Below, piece after piece: positions 18,061 through 25,794 of a DNA stretch of 64,000 bases. The notes under the pieces are model-generated. The model was not told where the DNA came from. It did no database searches and was given only the letters and a program-made list of their open reading frames with translations. Made by a program: the position numbers and the translations under genes. Source of the DNA: Adhaeribacter pallidiroseus. Its GTDB lineage: Bacteria > Bacteroidota > Bacteroidia > Cytophagales > Hymenobacteraceae. Each line of letters starts with the position of its first letter. Position 1 is the stretch's first letter. The stretch covers positions 3,658,001-3,722,000 of the forward strand of contig NZ_QASA01000001.1 of assembly GCF_003340495.1 (NCBI RefSeq), read 5' to 3'.

Positions 18061-18499
18061 AAGAAGATGGGCTACTCATCTTAAGCGTAAATAGCCCATT
18101 ATAGTTCCTTGTAGATTTTGGCGGGCAATTTTTAACAGGGGCAAACCTCTCCCCAAAAGGAATCAGCGCAAGGTATCTCACTACCAGCAATTTCCCTTTA
18201 AAAGAACCTATATTTTTAAAAATTTCAATTATAAGCTGAAGAGGGATCCTGCTCGTGTTTTTCGTTTTTACTAACACCTATTTTGTTTGTTAAGCTGTTG
18301 GACTTACTCGGCCGGTTTTCCGGTTAGATTTCTTTATGGATGTTTAAGCTTAATAAAAATCTTGCTTTACAGGTAATACTGTGGCCAGCTCGCCATCAGC
18401 CAAGCTGGATTTTCTTGCCCGTTTTATTAATCTGGAAATATCCGGTTTATCTTCCCCATCTGCCGTATAGATAGATCAACCTTATAGAACCACTTCTTT
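18061..18499. other. intergenic region between desaturase and a small-gene cluster
   Basis: About 440 bases holding the divergent promoters of the desaturase and the small-gene cluster. I cannot place an exact promoter or hairpin. Confidence 0.35.
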
Positions 18500-18775
18500 A
18501 TGCTCCTCTCCAAACCTAATTTACCTACCGAACAAATGGCTAGTATTCAACAGGAACTCACTCATATTAGTTTTACCCAGCGCCAGTTGTTTCATTTTAT
18601 ACCAACGGAACATAACTTAGCGCTGACCTTTACTTTGCCCAATGGCCAGTTAGTGAAGGGGCCGATCGAAAACCCTTATAACACCCGAATGTTACTCGCA
18701 GAAGTGCGTACGTACTTAGGGGAACAGGAACTCTTACAGGAACGTCAGCTCAACCGCCTGAAAGCCCAATTGTAA
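18500..18775 (+). CDS. small hypothetical protein (91 aa), first of three
   Basis: A 91-residue, mostly beta/alpha protein (LTHISFTQRQLFHFIPTEHN, LALTFTLPNGQLVKGPIENPYN) with a charged helical C-terminus. ATG start; no signal peptide. It begins a same-strand trio of tiny genes (next start 15 bases downstream). No family is recognised. The tight spacing, intact frames and sensible amino-acid composition make it likely real. Confidence 0.6.
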   Translation: MLLSKPNLPTEQMASIQQELTHISFTQRQLFHFIPTEHNLALTFTLPNGQLVKGPIENPYNTRMLLAEVRTYLGEQELLQERQLNRLKAQL

Positions 18776-18790
18776 AGTTTATCCTGGATT

Positions 18791-19042
18791 ATGAACGTTA
18801 TCAACAAACACTGGGAAGCCGATCTAAATGCTCCCCGGCAGCAGAATTTATTTGGGTTCGTAGATCTTCCAACAAAACCAGGGGAAGAAACCTTAATTGC
18901 CAGTTACTGGCCCTGGCAGGAAAGTTGGCAGTGGCGCATTTATTTATTTAATAATGTTCCGGACATGCAGGAATCCGGGACTTGTGCCACGGAAGAAGTT
19001 ACCCGACAAACCATCCAGTATTATATTGGCTTAACCCAGTAA
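18791..19042 (+). CDS. small Trp-rich hypothetical protein (83 aa), second of three
   Basis: An 83-residue protein with five Trp residues, four of them clustered in ASYWPWQESWQWRIYLF. It is acidic and has no export signal. It starts 15 bases after the preceding stop, pointing to co-transcription. No family is recognised. Confidence 0.6.
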   Translation: MNVINKHWEADLNAPRQQNLFGFVDLPTKPGEETLIASYWPWQESWQWRIYLFNNVPDMQESGTCATEEVTRQTIQYYIGLTQ

Positions 19043-19103
19043 GATTAAACGAGCAGAAAGATGCCATCTTCAGCAACTACCCCGTAAACTCAACCCGTAG
19101 ATT

Positions 19104-19361
19104 ATGAAAGCCGAACAAGCAAAAAGCATTGCCGATGAAGCTATTCGATTAGCCAATGAAGCAGAATTAAAAGAGTTAGAACCGTTATTTAACGATATTA
19201 AAGAGGCCGCTAGTACCGGCAAAACCAGCATAACGGTGGAGGCGCTTTCTCCTTTGGCCCGCAAGCAGCTTAGCAAGAATGGGTACACCGTTCGGGCCAG
19301 CAACCAAACAACAGAAAGTTATACAATTGATTGGGCAAATCCTCAAGACTCTACCAATTAA
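19104..19361 (+). CDS. small hypothetical protein (85 aa), third of three; phage-like small protein pattern
   Basis: An 85-residue protein: a helical N-half rich in Ala/Glu (MKAEQAKSIADEAIRLANEA), then GKTSITVEALSPLARKQLSKNGYTV and a closing SYTIDW strand. The arrangement (helix, 'K/S-x-V' strand, 'L-x-x-x-G-Y-x-V', final '-I-x-W') recalls small structural or unknown proteins seen in phages and prophages; that link is from memory and unverified. It ends before an imperfect hairpin at 19367-19411. Confidence 0.6.
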   Translation: MKAEQAKSIADEAIRLANEAELKELEPLFNDIKEAASTGKTSITVEALSPLARKQLSKNGYTVRASNQTTESYTIDWANPQDSTN

Positions 19362-19366
19362 TTCAC

Positions 19367-19411
19367 TTCACTTCTCGGAAAGCAACAGCTGTTTCTTTCC
19401 GGGAAGTGGAA
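19367..19411 (+). terminator. imperfect hairpin after small-gene trio
   Basis: CACTTCTCGGAAAGCAACAG pairs with CTGTTTCTTTCCGGGAAGTG with a few mismatches and almost no loop. No T-run follows, so terminator function is uncertain. Confidence 0.45.
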
Positions 19412-20277
19412 ATACAAATTACTTTCGCTAAGGCCGGGAATAAATAGCTTATTACTTATTTCAGGCAAAACATACTGGGTAATTCTAAAGAACCAAAAGC
19501 GCAGCTAGTAGCTGGATTAAGGGTATGACTGATATAAAAAAAATAATTTATCTTGCTTTAGGGCATGCTCTCTGAGCCGGATGGCTAAACCAATACTTCA
19601 TAGATTCTTTCTCTTCCTTTTGTTTCCACCTTCCTAATTTCCCCGTTGTATTTGAGTATACTTAAAGTAGACTCTAATCTCTCCACTTGTTCTAGCCTTT
19701 CCTGAAGGCTGCTGTAAATATAATTGGTATCCGTAGTTGCTTCCAGGGTTGGTTTATAAACTACTGTATGAATGTATTTATTATACTTACTGCGTATTAC
19801 GGAAATAGTAGCTGTTACCATCACTTTCTGTTTGCTTTTTTAAATCTTATTTTATTCTCTCCCAAAATCTTTTAATACTCCCCTTCAACTTAAAATCTGT
19901 ATCTGGTCACAGCCACTGGTTATCAACTATAACTAAAGTAACCTATAACATTGTTATAGCTGATTATCTGCATGTTAGCAGCAGTAGGATTAAGGTAGAT
20001 ACGTCCAGCTACCTGCTAAGTTATCTGTAAATAGATAAAACCAGTAACCCTAAATTTCTCTATTTGCTGATACACTCCCCAAAGTAGCTTTCCGAAAGTA
20101 GTAGAATAAAAGAACTTATGATTGCAAATAAGCCTTTAAAACCCAATAACTTTTGTCTAAATCGGAGAGGTCAAAACTTATAAAATCAGTTTTGACCTGC
20201 TTAAGTATATAATCATTTTTCTCGGACCGAGATAAAGTATTTAAGGCTTGCTTATTCTGTATAAGGATAAGCCAAGT
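19412..20277. other. gene-poor region with one weak small gene
   Basis: Apart from the small minus-strand gene at 19585-19824 nothing is recognisable. The stretch is AT-rich, contains no clear hairpin, and separates the small-gene trio from the GAF gene. Confidence 0.35.
19585..19824 (-). CDS. small hypothetical protein (79 aa)
   Basis: A 79-residue frame with ATG start: N-terminal strand (VTATISVIRSKYNKYIHTVVYKP), then a probable helix (LQERLEQVERLESTLSIL) and a C-terminal strand (RKVETKGRERIYEVLV). The strand-helix-strand composition looks protein-like, but there is no recognised family and no supporting signal. It stands alone. Confidence 0.4.
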   Translation of the reverse strand: MMVTATISVIRSKYNKYIHTVVYKPTLEATTDTNYIYSSLQERLEQVERLESTLSILKYNGEIRKVETKGRERIYEVLV

Positions 20278-20799
20278 TTAACGGTTTGTTTCATGGCCTG
20301 TTTTTTCGATCTCATCTACGACGATAGCCGCTAAGTTTTCTAATATGCGCTGATCCATCTCTGAAAATTCCCGGGGCTTTTTATCCACAATACACAAGGC
20401 CCCAATGCGAACTCCTTTCCGGGTCTTGAGTGGTGCAGCGGCATAAAACTGCAGGCCAAACTCCCCGTGTACTAAGGGATTAGCCAGTAAACAAGGTTCA
20501 TTTGGGGCATTTTGAAAAATAGTAACATTGTTACTTAAAATAGAAAGCGAACAAAGACTCATTCCCCGGGGAACTTCCGTGCCTGCTTCGATACCTACAC
20601 CCGCCAAGGTAACAACCTGATACTCTTCTACAATGTTAACAATGGCAATAGGAACCGCAAACATCCGCGAAGCGATTGCCGCAATATGCTTAAAGGTTCC
20701 AAACTCTTCATAGGCCGGGGCAAGGTTTAAGCTGCGTAATTCCGCCAGCCGTTCCGCTTCATTTGCGGGGATGATGGGTCGATCAAAGGTATTTTCCAT
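20278..20799 (-). CDS. single-domain GAF protein
   Basis: A 173-residue soluble protein. After a short leader (RPIIPANEAERLAELRSLNL) comes a complete GAF fold at about 30-168, of the type fused to sensor kinases and diguanylate cyclases. Conserved pieces include VPIAIVNIVEE, LCSLSIL, and FYAAAPLKTRKGVRIGALCIVDKKPREFSE. It has no output domain of its own, so it may act in trans or bind a small ligand or light-sensitive cofactor. The Cys in RGMSLCSLSIL lies where chromophore/redox Cys can occur, but this alone is not evidence. Confidence 0.88.
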   Translation of the reverse strand: MENTFDRPIIPANEAERLAELRSLNLAPAYEEFGTFKHIAAIASRMFAVPIAIVNIVEEYQVVTLAGVGIEAGTEVPRGMSLCSLSILSNNVTIFQNAPNEPCLLANPLVHGEFGLQFYAAAPLKTRKGVRIGALCIVDKKPREFSEMDQRILENLAAIVVDEIEKTGHETNR

Positions 20800-21165
20800 A
20801 ACAGCACATAAGCCAGCAAACCAACTGAATGTTAGTTTTATTCTCTATCACCTACGGGGTAGCTACCTGATAGTTGGAAAATATAAATTTACCCTCTGAT
20901 AGAAATATTCTTATCCGTTTAGTTGCATGTGGCTAAGAAGAAGTAAAAAGTAGAAGGAATTTACAGCTATATGATGCTAAAAAGCTGTAGCGGTAAATTG
21001 CTTTTATCAACCTTTTATGCCTACTCTCCCGATAAAGTTATCCGGCAAATTCCAAAAAAAACTAATTAACATCCGATACGAACACAGCTGGATAAACCGG
21101 TATAAAGGGGATTTAAAGATTTTTAAAAAAAGACAAATTTGGTTTACTCACATGTGAATTAAGAA
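20800..21165. other. intergenic region, no gene
   Basis: Short frames only. CCTACGGG at 20852-20859 repeats eight bases of the tRNA-Glu 3' end, too short to call an attachment site. Confidence 0.3.
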
Positions 21166-21169
21166 TTAA

Positions 21170-21410
21170 GATAAACCCGTACAGGCCTGCTGTAAAAGCA
21201 TGCGCCAGGTTTTCCGGAGGTGTTTTGCGAAGGCAGGTATTGCCGTTAAAGCTATGCTGCACACCTTAGGCTATAGCTTTGCTACTTACCAGTTAGAGCA
21301 TGGCCCCAATTTCCGGTACATTCAGACGCTAGGGGCACTGCAGCAGCAAGACCACCGAGATCTACACCCACGTAAAACACAGGCCTGAGATAAAACAGTT
21401 TGCCTATTAA
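21170..21410 (+). pseudogene. tyrosine recombinase (phage integrase family) C-terminal remnant
   Basis: Only the last ~75 codons of a site-specific tyrosine recombinase remain. RQVFRRCFAKAGI and HTLGYSFATYQLEHGPNFRYIQTL match the catalytic core LRHSFATHLLE...LRYIQ, but the catalytic Arg of HxLR is Gly here. A frame change near 21336 splits the end: in the shifted frame it continues SSKTTEIYTHVKHRPEIKQF to a TAA at 21408-21410, containing the nucleophile Tyr in the TTEIYTHV context. With Arg lost, the N-terminus missing and a frameshift, it cannot be active. It indicates past integration in this area. Confidence 0.75.
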
Positions 21411-21572
21411 ACCATCTGTAATTTTTTAATATATTAGCCAAACAATATAAACCGGTAATAGCAAAGGAATAACAGGTCTACTAATCTGATCGAAGTTAGT
21501 CTTTACTCTTCACATATTTTGCCGATAACCGGAACAACTCTGTTTATCTGCGAGTTACATGTCATAGAGAAT

Positions 21573-21884
21573 ATGAAGGAACAAGGTCAATTTAGTTTTT
21601 CAAGCGAAGGCTTGCAGATGGTACAAAATTCTGAACCTATCGAAGTCTATTGGGCTGATGTGCGTGAGATTACAGCCTATAAAGTAGACCTTTTAACTGT
21701 TGATGAAATAAGAATTGATATAGTAACACATGAAGCGATTATAACAATTACGGAAGAGACTCCTGGATACTACACCTTTAAAGTAAAGCTGAAAACAATT
21801 TTTCCTGATTCAGATATGGAATGGGAAGAGAAGGTTGTAAAGTCTGCATTTGCTGAGAACTTGACAATAATCTATAAGAAATAA
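21573..21884 (+). CDS. small acidic orphan protein, possible cassette gene
   Basis: A 103-residue acidic, beta-rich protein starting at ATG MKEQGQFSFSSEGLQMV; an upstream TTG at 21519 is less likely. The strand pattern (EVYWADVREITAYKVDLLTVDEI, AIITITEETPGYYTF) and the final helix AFAENLTIIYKK recall small PH-like proteins often found as immunity-type or orphan genes. This similarity is from memory and unverified. It is AT-richer than the core genes, has no partner gene, and its stop is only 9 bases before an attC-like hairpin, as in integron cassettes. Confidence 0.65.
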   Translation: MKEQGQFSFSSEGLQMVQNSEPIEVYWADVREITAYKVDLLTVDEIRIDIVTHEAIITITEETPGYYTFKVKLKTIFPDSDMEWEEKVVKSAFAENLTIIYKK

Positions 21885-21893
21885 AACTACAGC

Positions 21894-21960
21894 GTGTAAC
21901 AAGGTACATGAGCAAAGCTTCGGCTACGCCTCGCCCACCTCATGTACGAGAACGTTATCC
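21894..21960 (+). other. attC-like imperfect hairpin site
   Basis: GTGTAAC (21894-21900) at the 5' end and GTTATCC (21954-21960) at the 3' end bracket a 9-bp perfect stem GTACATGAG / CTCATGTAC with a structured interior (CTTCGG...CGCCTCGCC). The outer TAAC/GTTA pair, spacer, inner stem and asymmetric extra bases resemble an integron attC, though the 3' box departs from the GTTRRRY consensus. Confidence 0.45.
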
Positions 21961-21986
21961 TCTAATTATTGTAATTTTTTTAAATT

Positions 21987-23084
21987 TTACAGCAGAGTAA
22001 ACGGTTTTACAGTGCTTAATACTATTTCCTGCTCTTTCCCTCGTAATTTAATCGATCCTAAGGTTTGGGCTACAAAATTATTTACCAAACAAAGTTCGGC
22101 CAGTAAATCGGCAGAGGCAATTACTTCTTCTTTAAATTCTTTGCACATGCTCTGGATGCGGGAGGTAGTGTTGAGTACATTACCCGAATAAGTAACATCT
22201 CTTTTTAAAATACCCACTTCGCCGGCCACTACTTTTCCGCAATGCAGGCCGGCTTTAAACGAGGGCACTACGCCGTACCGGTGCAGGTATTTAGCCCGGT
22301 TATGTTGGATTTGTTGCTTAATGTCGAAAAAGCACCGGAGGCATTGGCTGTTTTCAATGCCGTTTTCGTACTGCCAGGCCACTACCACTTCATCGCCGAC
22401 GTATTGGTAAATTTCGCCTTTATTGTCCAGAATAGGATTGGTAATATCGGCAAAGAAATCTTTTAAAAATTCGTGGTATTGCTCGTCGCCCAGCTGTTCG
22501 GCAATGGAAGTAGAGGCGTTTATATCCAGAAACATAAAAATCTTTTTTTCTTCGAGGGCCGTATGGTATTTTCCCTGGATAAGATTATAGAGTTCCCCGG
22601 GCCCTAATTTGGTATTTATCTGTAATAAAAACTGCGTAAAGGCCACCACCAGAAACCACACCAAAATATTTTTAGCCCGCGAACTATCCAGCAGGAATAA
22701 TTTAAAAGCCTGCTGCGCCACCGGATCCGAAAAGCTTTTTCCGGTCCGGATTTGTACCGAAATTACGCCAATCACCAACATGATGAATAAAATAATCAGC
22801 AGGTAAGAAGTGCCTACCGCCAGAATGGTTTTGCGGTAAGGCTTATCCGGGTATTTCACATTTACATAAAACACCAGAAAACTGCCGCCCAGTAATGCTC
22901 CGAGGAAGGCCGAACCCAGGTTTAAAATTAAAGAAAACTCAAAAGAATAAAGCTCCGAAGGACCCTGGGAATTGGCCGTGTGCAATACCAAATGATCATA
23001 CACCGACATAAAAAGGCCCACCAGCAGCCAGGCCACTACAATCAGGCGCAACTGAGTTAATTTAATCTGCGATCTCTTTTTCAT
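21987..23084 (-). CDS. membrane-bound class III adenylate/guanylate cyclase
   Basis: A 365-residue protein with about four to five N-terminal transmembrane helices (residues ~10-165: LIVVAWLLVGLFM, LILNLGSAFLGALLGG, YLLIILFIMLVIGVI, ILVWFLVVAFTQFLL) and a C-terminal class III cyclase domain at ~180-360. The two metal-binding aspartates are visible in FMFLDINAST and YQYVGDEVVVAW; the transition-state region is VTYSGNVLNTTSRIQ. It makes cAMP or cGMP; the base-specifying residues are not decidable by eye. No separate sensory domain is present. The start overlaps the end of the DHFR-like gene by 23 bases, implying translational coupling. Confidence 0.88.
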   Translation of the reverse strand: MKKRSQIKLTQLRLIVVAWLLVGLFMSVYDHLVLHTANSQGPSELYSFEFSLILNLGSAFLGALLGGSFLVFYVNVKYPDKPYRKTILAVGTSYLLIILFIMLVIGVISVQIRTGKSFSDPVAQQAFKLFLLDSSRAKNILVWFLVVAFTQFLLQINTKLGPGELYNLIQGKYHTALEEKKIFMFLDINASTSIAEQLGDEQYHEFLKDFFADITNPILDNKGEIYQYVGDEVVVAWQYENGIENSQCLRCFFDIKQQIQHNRAKYLHRYGVVPSFKAGLHCGKVVAGEVGILKRDVTYSGNVLNTTSRIQSMCKEFKEEVIASADLLAELCLVNNFVAQTLGSIKLRGKEQEIVLSTVKPFTLL

Positions 23085-23694
23085 GGTTATTTTTATTTTT
23101 GCGATTCTTAATTGGGTTGCCCGGGTTTTGTACCTGGTACATCAGCAGCACCACTCCCGAAGAAAATAATTGGTTTTTTAACAAGGTTAAGCGAGACTGA
23201 CCCGGTACATTTTTAAATAATGGCTTGCCCCGGCCCAAAACTATTGGGTGCACCCAAAGCTGGTATTCATCCACTAGATTTAAATGTACCAAGGCGGCTA
23301 CTAATGTGGCACTTCCGTATACCATCAGGTCTTTACCGCTTTGCTTTTTTAAATTTTGAATGGTGCTGGCCAAATTTTTCTGGATAATGGAGTTATTCCA
23401 AGCGGTGGTAAAGAGCATTTTAGAAAATACAATTTTAGGATACTGGTTCATCATCCGGATAAAGATCAGATCGGCGGGAGCCACGGTACTATCCAGTGCT
23501 TTGGCGGGCCAGAATTTAGCCATGGCCAGATAAGTTACCCGGCCTAATAAAATGGTGTCTGCTTTTTTTAATTGTTCACATAAAGCTTCGGCCATTTCGG
23601 CGGTCCAGGAGGTAAAATGCCAGTCCAGTTCGCAGTTAGGCCCCGATAAAAACCCGTCGAGGGTTATATTCATGGATACAATTAGCTTGCGCAT
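23062..23694 (-). CDS. dihydrofolate reductase / RibD C-terminal family protein
   Basis: A 210-residue soluble NADPH-binding reductase-like protein. Hallmarks are MRKLIVSMNITLDGFLSGPN at the N-terminus, ADTILLGRVTYLAMAKFWP, the cofactor loop LMVYGSATLVAAL, and HPIVLGRGKPLF. It belongs to the YyaP/YwjB-type branch of the DHFR/RibD-C fold and is not necessarily a true folate enzyme. The family normally ends near SSGVVLLMYQ. Here a basic 22-residue tail follows because the frame runs through the start of the cyclase gene downstream. Confidence 0.88.
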   Translation of the reverse strand: MRKLIVSMNITLDGFLSGPNCELDWHFTSWTAEMAEALCEQLKKADTILLGRVTYLAMAKFWPAKALDSTVAPADLIFIRMMNQYPKIVFSKMLFTTAWNNSIIQKNLASTIQNLKKQSGKDLMVYGSATLVAALVHLNLVDEYQLWVHPIVLGRGKPLFKNVPGQSRLTLLKNQLFSSGVVLLMYQVQNPGNPIKNRKNKNNHEKEIAD

Positions 23695-24178
23695 GGCCGG
23701 AGTTTTTTGATGGGTAGATTTTAGTTACTGGTAAGTAAATTATTAACTTGAAAGAGCCAACCCGATACTTAAATTTATGTTTTTTAAGAAGGAGTGGAAC
23801 TTGGTTTTATTTAACCGGAAACTACCTAACAAATATACGCAGGCTGCTTACCGGAAACAGGGGGCAAAAATGACAAATCAGGGGTGCTTTGCGACTTTCT
23901 GGCGTTCGAGGGTACAACCGGAAAGCAGGAAATGAAAATTACTGAGTCAACCCCGTAATCCCATCATCAACTTAATACTTTAGCCACTTGGGTGATACAG
24001 CAACAGAGAAATAGAAACACAAAATTTAAAAATAACTTACTTTTTTACCAGCCAGAGCAGTTATATGATTTGCCAGATCAGCATATTTTTGCGCGGGCTA
24101 ACCGAAATAAAAGCCAGGGGGCGCTAAATCAGAAATAAAATTGTTTATTTTTAAATTGGTACGCGCTACTTTGCTTTT
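23695..24178. other. divergent intergenic region without gene
   Basis: About 480 bases between the DHFR-like gene and the glycoside hydrolase gene. No protein frame or exact promoter box is recognised. Confidence 0.35.
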
Positions 24179-25636
24179 ATGAAACAAGTATTATCGCTGT
24201 TGCTCATTCTGGCAGGCATTTTTTTATTGGTATTTTTAAAAAATCCGGCTCACGGACAAACCCCAGTTGCTTTACATCCCGACAACCCACATTATTTTAT
24301 TTATCATAACAAGCCTTTGCTGCTCATTACCAGTGCCGAACACTACGGAGCAATTATTAACCAAGATTTTGATTATATCGCATACCTGGATGCGCTGCAA
24401 CAACAAGGCATGAATGCCACCCGGGTTTTTACCGGCAGTAATGTAGAACGGCAACAGGATATTAAATGGATGGGTTTTAAAAACACCCTGGCTCCCCAAC
24501 CAGGTAAAGTTATCACGCCCTGGGCTCGCAGTAACCAAAGCGGCTATGCGGGTGGCGGCAATAAATTTGATTTAGATACCTGGAACCGCCAATACTTTAC
24601 CCGCTTAAAAGATTTTATTACCCAGGCCGCGGCCCGGGGCATTATGGTGGAGCTTACTTTATTTGGCAATAACTACAAAGACGAACAATGGCAATACGCG
24701 CCCTTATTCCCGGCCAATAACATCCAGGGCGAAGGACCGTCGGGCCCCGGCAGTTTTTTAATTTTTCAAACGTTGCAACATAAACCCTTGGTTCGGCGGC
24801 AGGAGTTACTCGTTAAAAAGATAATGGAAGAACTGAATGCCCACAATAACCTGTACTATGAAATTTGCAACGAACCGTACAACGAAGTAAAAGATTCAGC
24901 AGCCGTGGATGCCTGGCACAACCATTTGGTTGACTATATGGTGCAGGTTGAGAAGCAATTACCCAAAAAACACCTGATTGCCTCGAACCAGGCCGTAGTA
25001 GATAACCCAGGGATTTCGGTAGCTAATTACCACTACGTTAAAATCCCGAACATGCCTGGTTTTAGTTGGCTATATCGTTTAAACAAAGTAATTGGCCTGG
25101 ATGAAACCTTGGGTTCCATGGTAGATTCGGGGATTAACGATGTGCGCGTAGAAGCTTGGGATTGTATTTTAAAAGGTAATGGTGTTTACAATAATTTAAG
25201 CTGGGAATACACACCCGGTCAACCCGCCGGCTCCAGCAATGCCGCCACTATCCGGAAGCAATTGGCGCATTTACAAAATTTTATGGCAACCTTCTATTAC
25301 GTAAAAATGAAGCCTACCGAAAGCATTATCAAATCAATGCCCGATAGCGCTTTTGTGAAAGCCTTGGAAGAGCCCGGTCAACAATACGCCATATACATGC
25401 ACCACAGCGCTGCCAAAGGCAAAGATGCTATCTGGGGCTATAAGGCCCAGGTGCAAACATTTACCGATAATCTGGTGCTGGACATTCCGGCTGGTAACTA
25501 CCAGGCCACCTGGATTAATCCGGCCACCGGCCAAAAGCTGGCCGAAAATAACGTGCCGCATGCCGGGGGCAGCTTACCCTTAAAAACCCCAGCTTACACT
25601 ACCGACATTGCTCTACGACTTATCCGAAAACAGTAA
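24179..25636 (+). CDS. secreted glycoside hydrolase-like (clan GH-A TIM barrel) protein
   Basis: A 485-residue exported protein. The signal peptide MKQVLSLLLILAGIFLLVFL is followed by HGQTPVALHP. The middle (about 35-380) has a GH-A barrel pattern: DYIAYLDALQQQGMNATRVF, LKDFITQAAARGIMVELTLF, YYEICNEPYNE with a likely acid/base E232, and VIGLDETLGSM with a possible nucleophile E309. The C-terminal ~80 residues (AGNYQATWINPATGQKL) form a beta domain like the putative collagen-binding domain seen beside DUF4038-type hydrolases. The substrate is unknown. It is followed by the M81 peptidase gene in the same direction after 158 bases. Confidence 0.78.
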   Translation: MKQVLSLLLILAGIFLLVFLKNPAHGQTPVALHPDNPHYFIYHNKPLLLITSAEHYGAIINQDFDYIAYLDALQQQGMNATRVFTGSNVERQQDIKWMGFKNTLAPQPGKVITPWARSNQSGYAGGGNKFDLDTWNRQYFTRLKDFITQAAARGIMVELTLFGNNYKDEQWQYAPLFPANNIQGEGPSGPGSFLIFQTLQHKPLVRRQELLVKKIMEELNAHNNLYYEICNEPYNEVKDSAAVDAWHNHLVDYMVQVEKQLPKKHLIASNQAVVDNPGISVANYHYVKIPNMPGFSWLYRLNKVIGLDETLGSMVDSGINDVRVEAWDCILKGNGVYNNLSWEYTPGQPAGSSNAATIRKQLAHLQNFMATFYYVKMKPTESIIKSMPDSAFVKALEEPGQQYAIYMHHSAAKGKDAIWGYKAQVQTFTDNLVLDIPAGNYQATWINPATGQKLAENNVPHAGGSLPLKTPAYTTDIALRLIRKQ

Positions 25637-25794
25637 AAAGCACGAAAATTTTTAAATTTTTATCAACCTAAGCGACCAAAAAAGCTTTAGTTTTTAAGAA
25701 CCTTCTATTTCTAAGGATAATTTATAAATTTTAAAGTATTCTCTCTACTTTTAAACGAACCGCATCCAAAAGGCTTGTAATTTAAAAAACGGCT

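Noticed and set aside
20852-20859. CCTACGGG as a duplicated attachment site of the tRNA-Glu 3' end
   Set aside because: Eight identical bases are expected by chance in several kilobases; real att repeats are usually longer.
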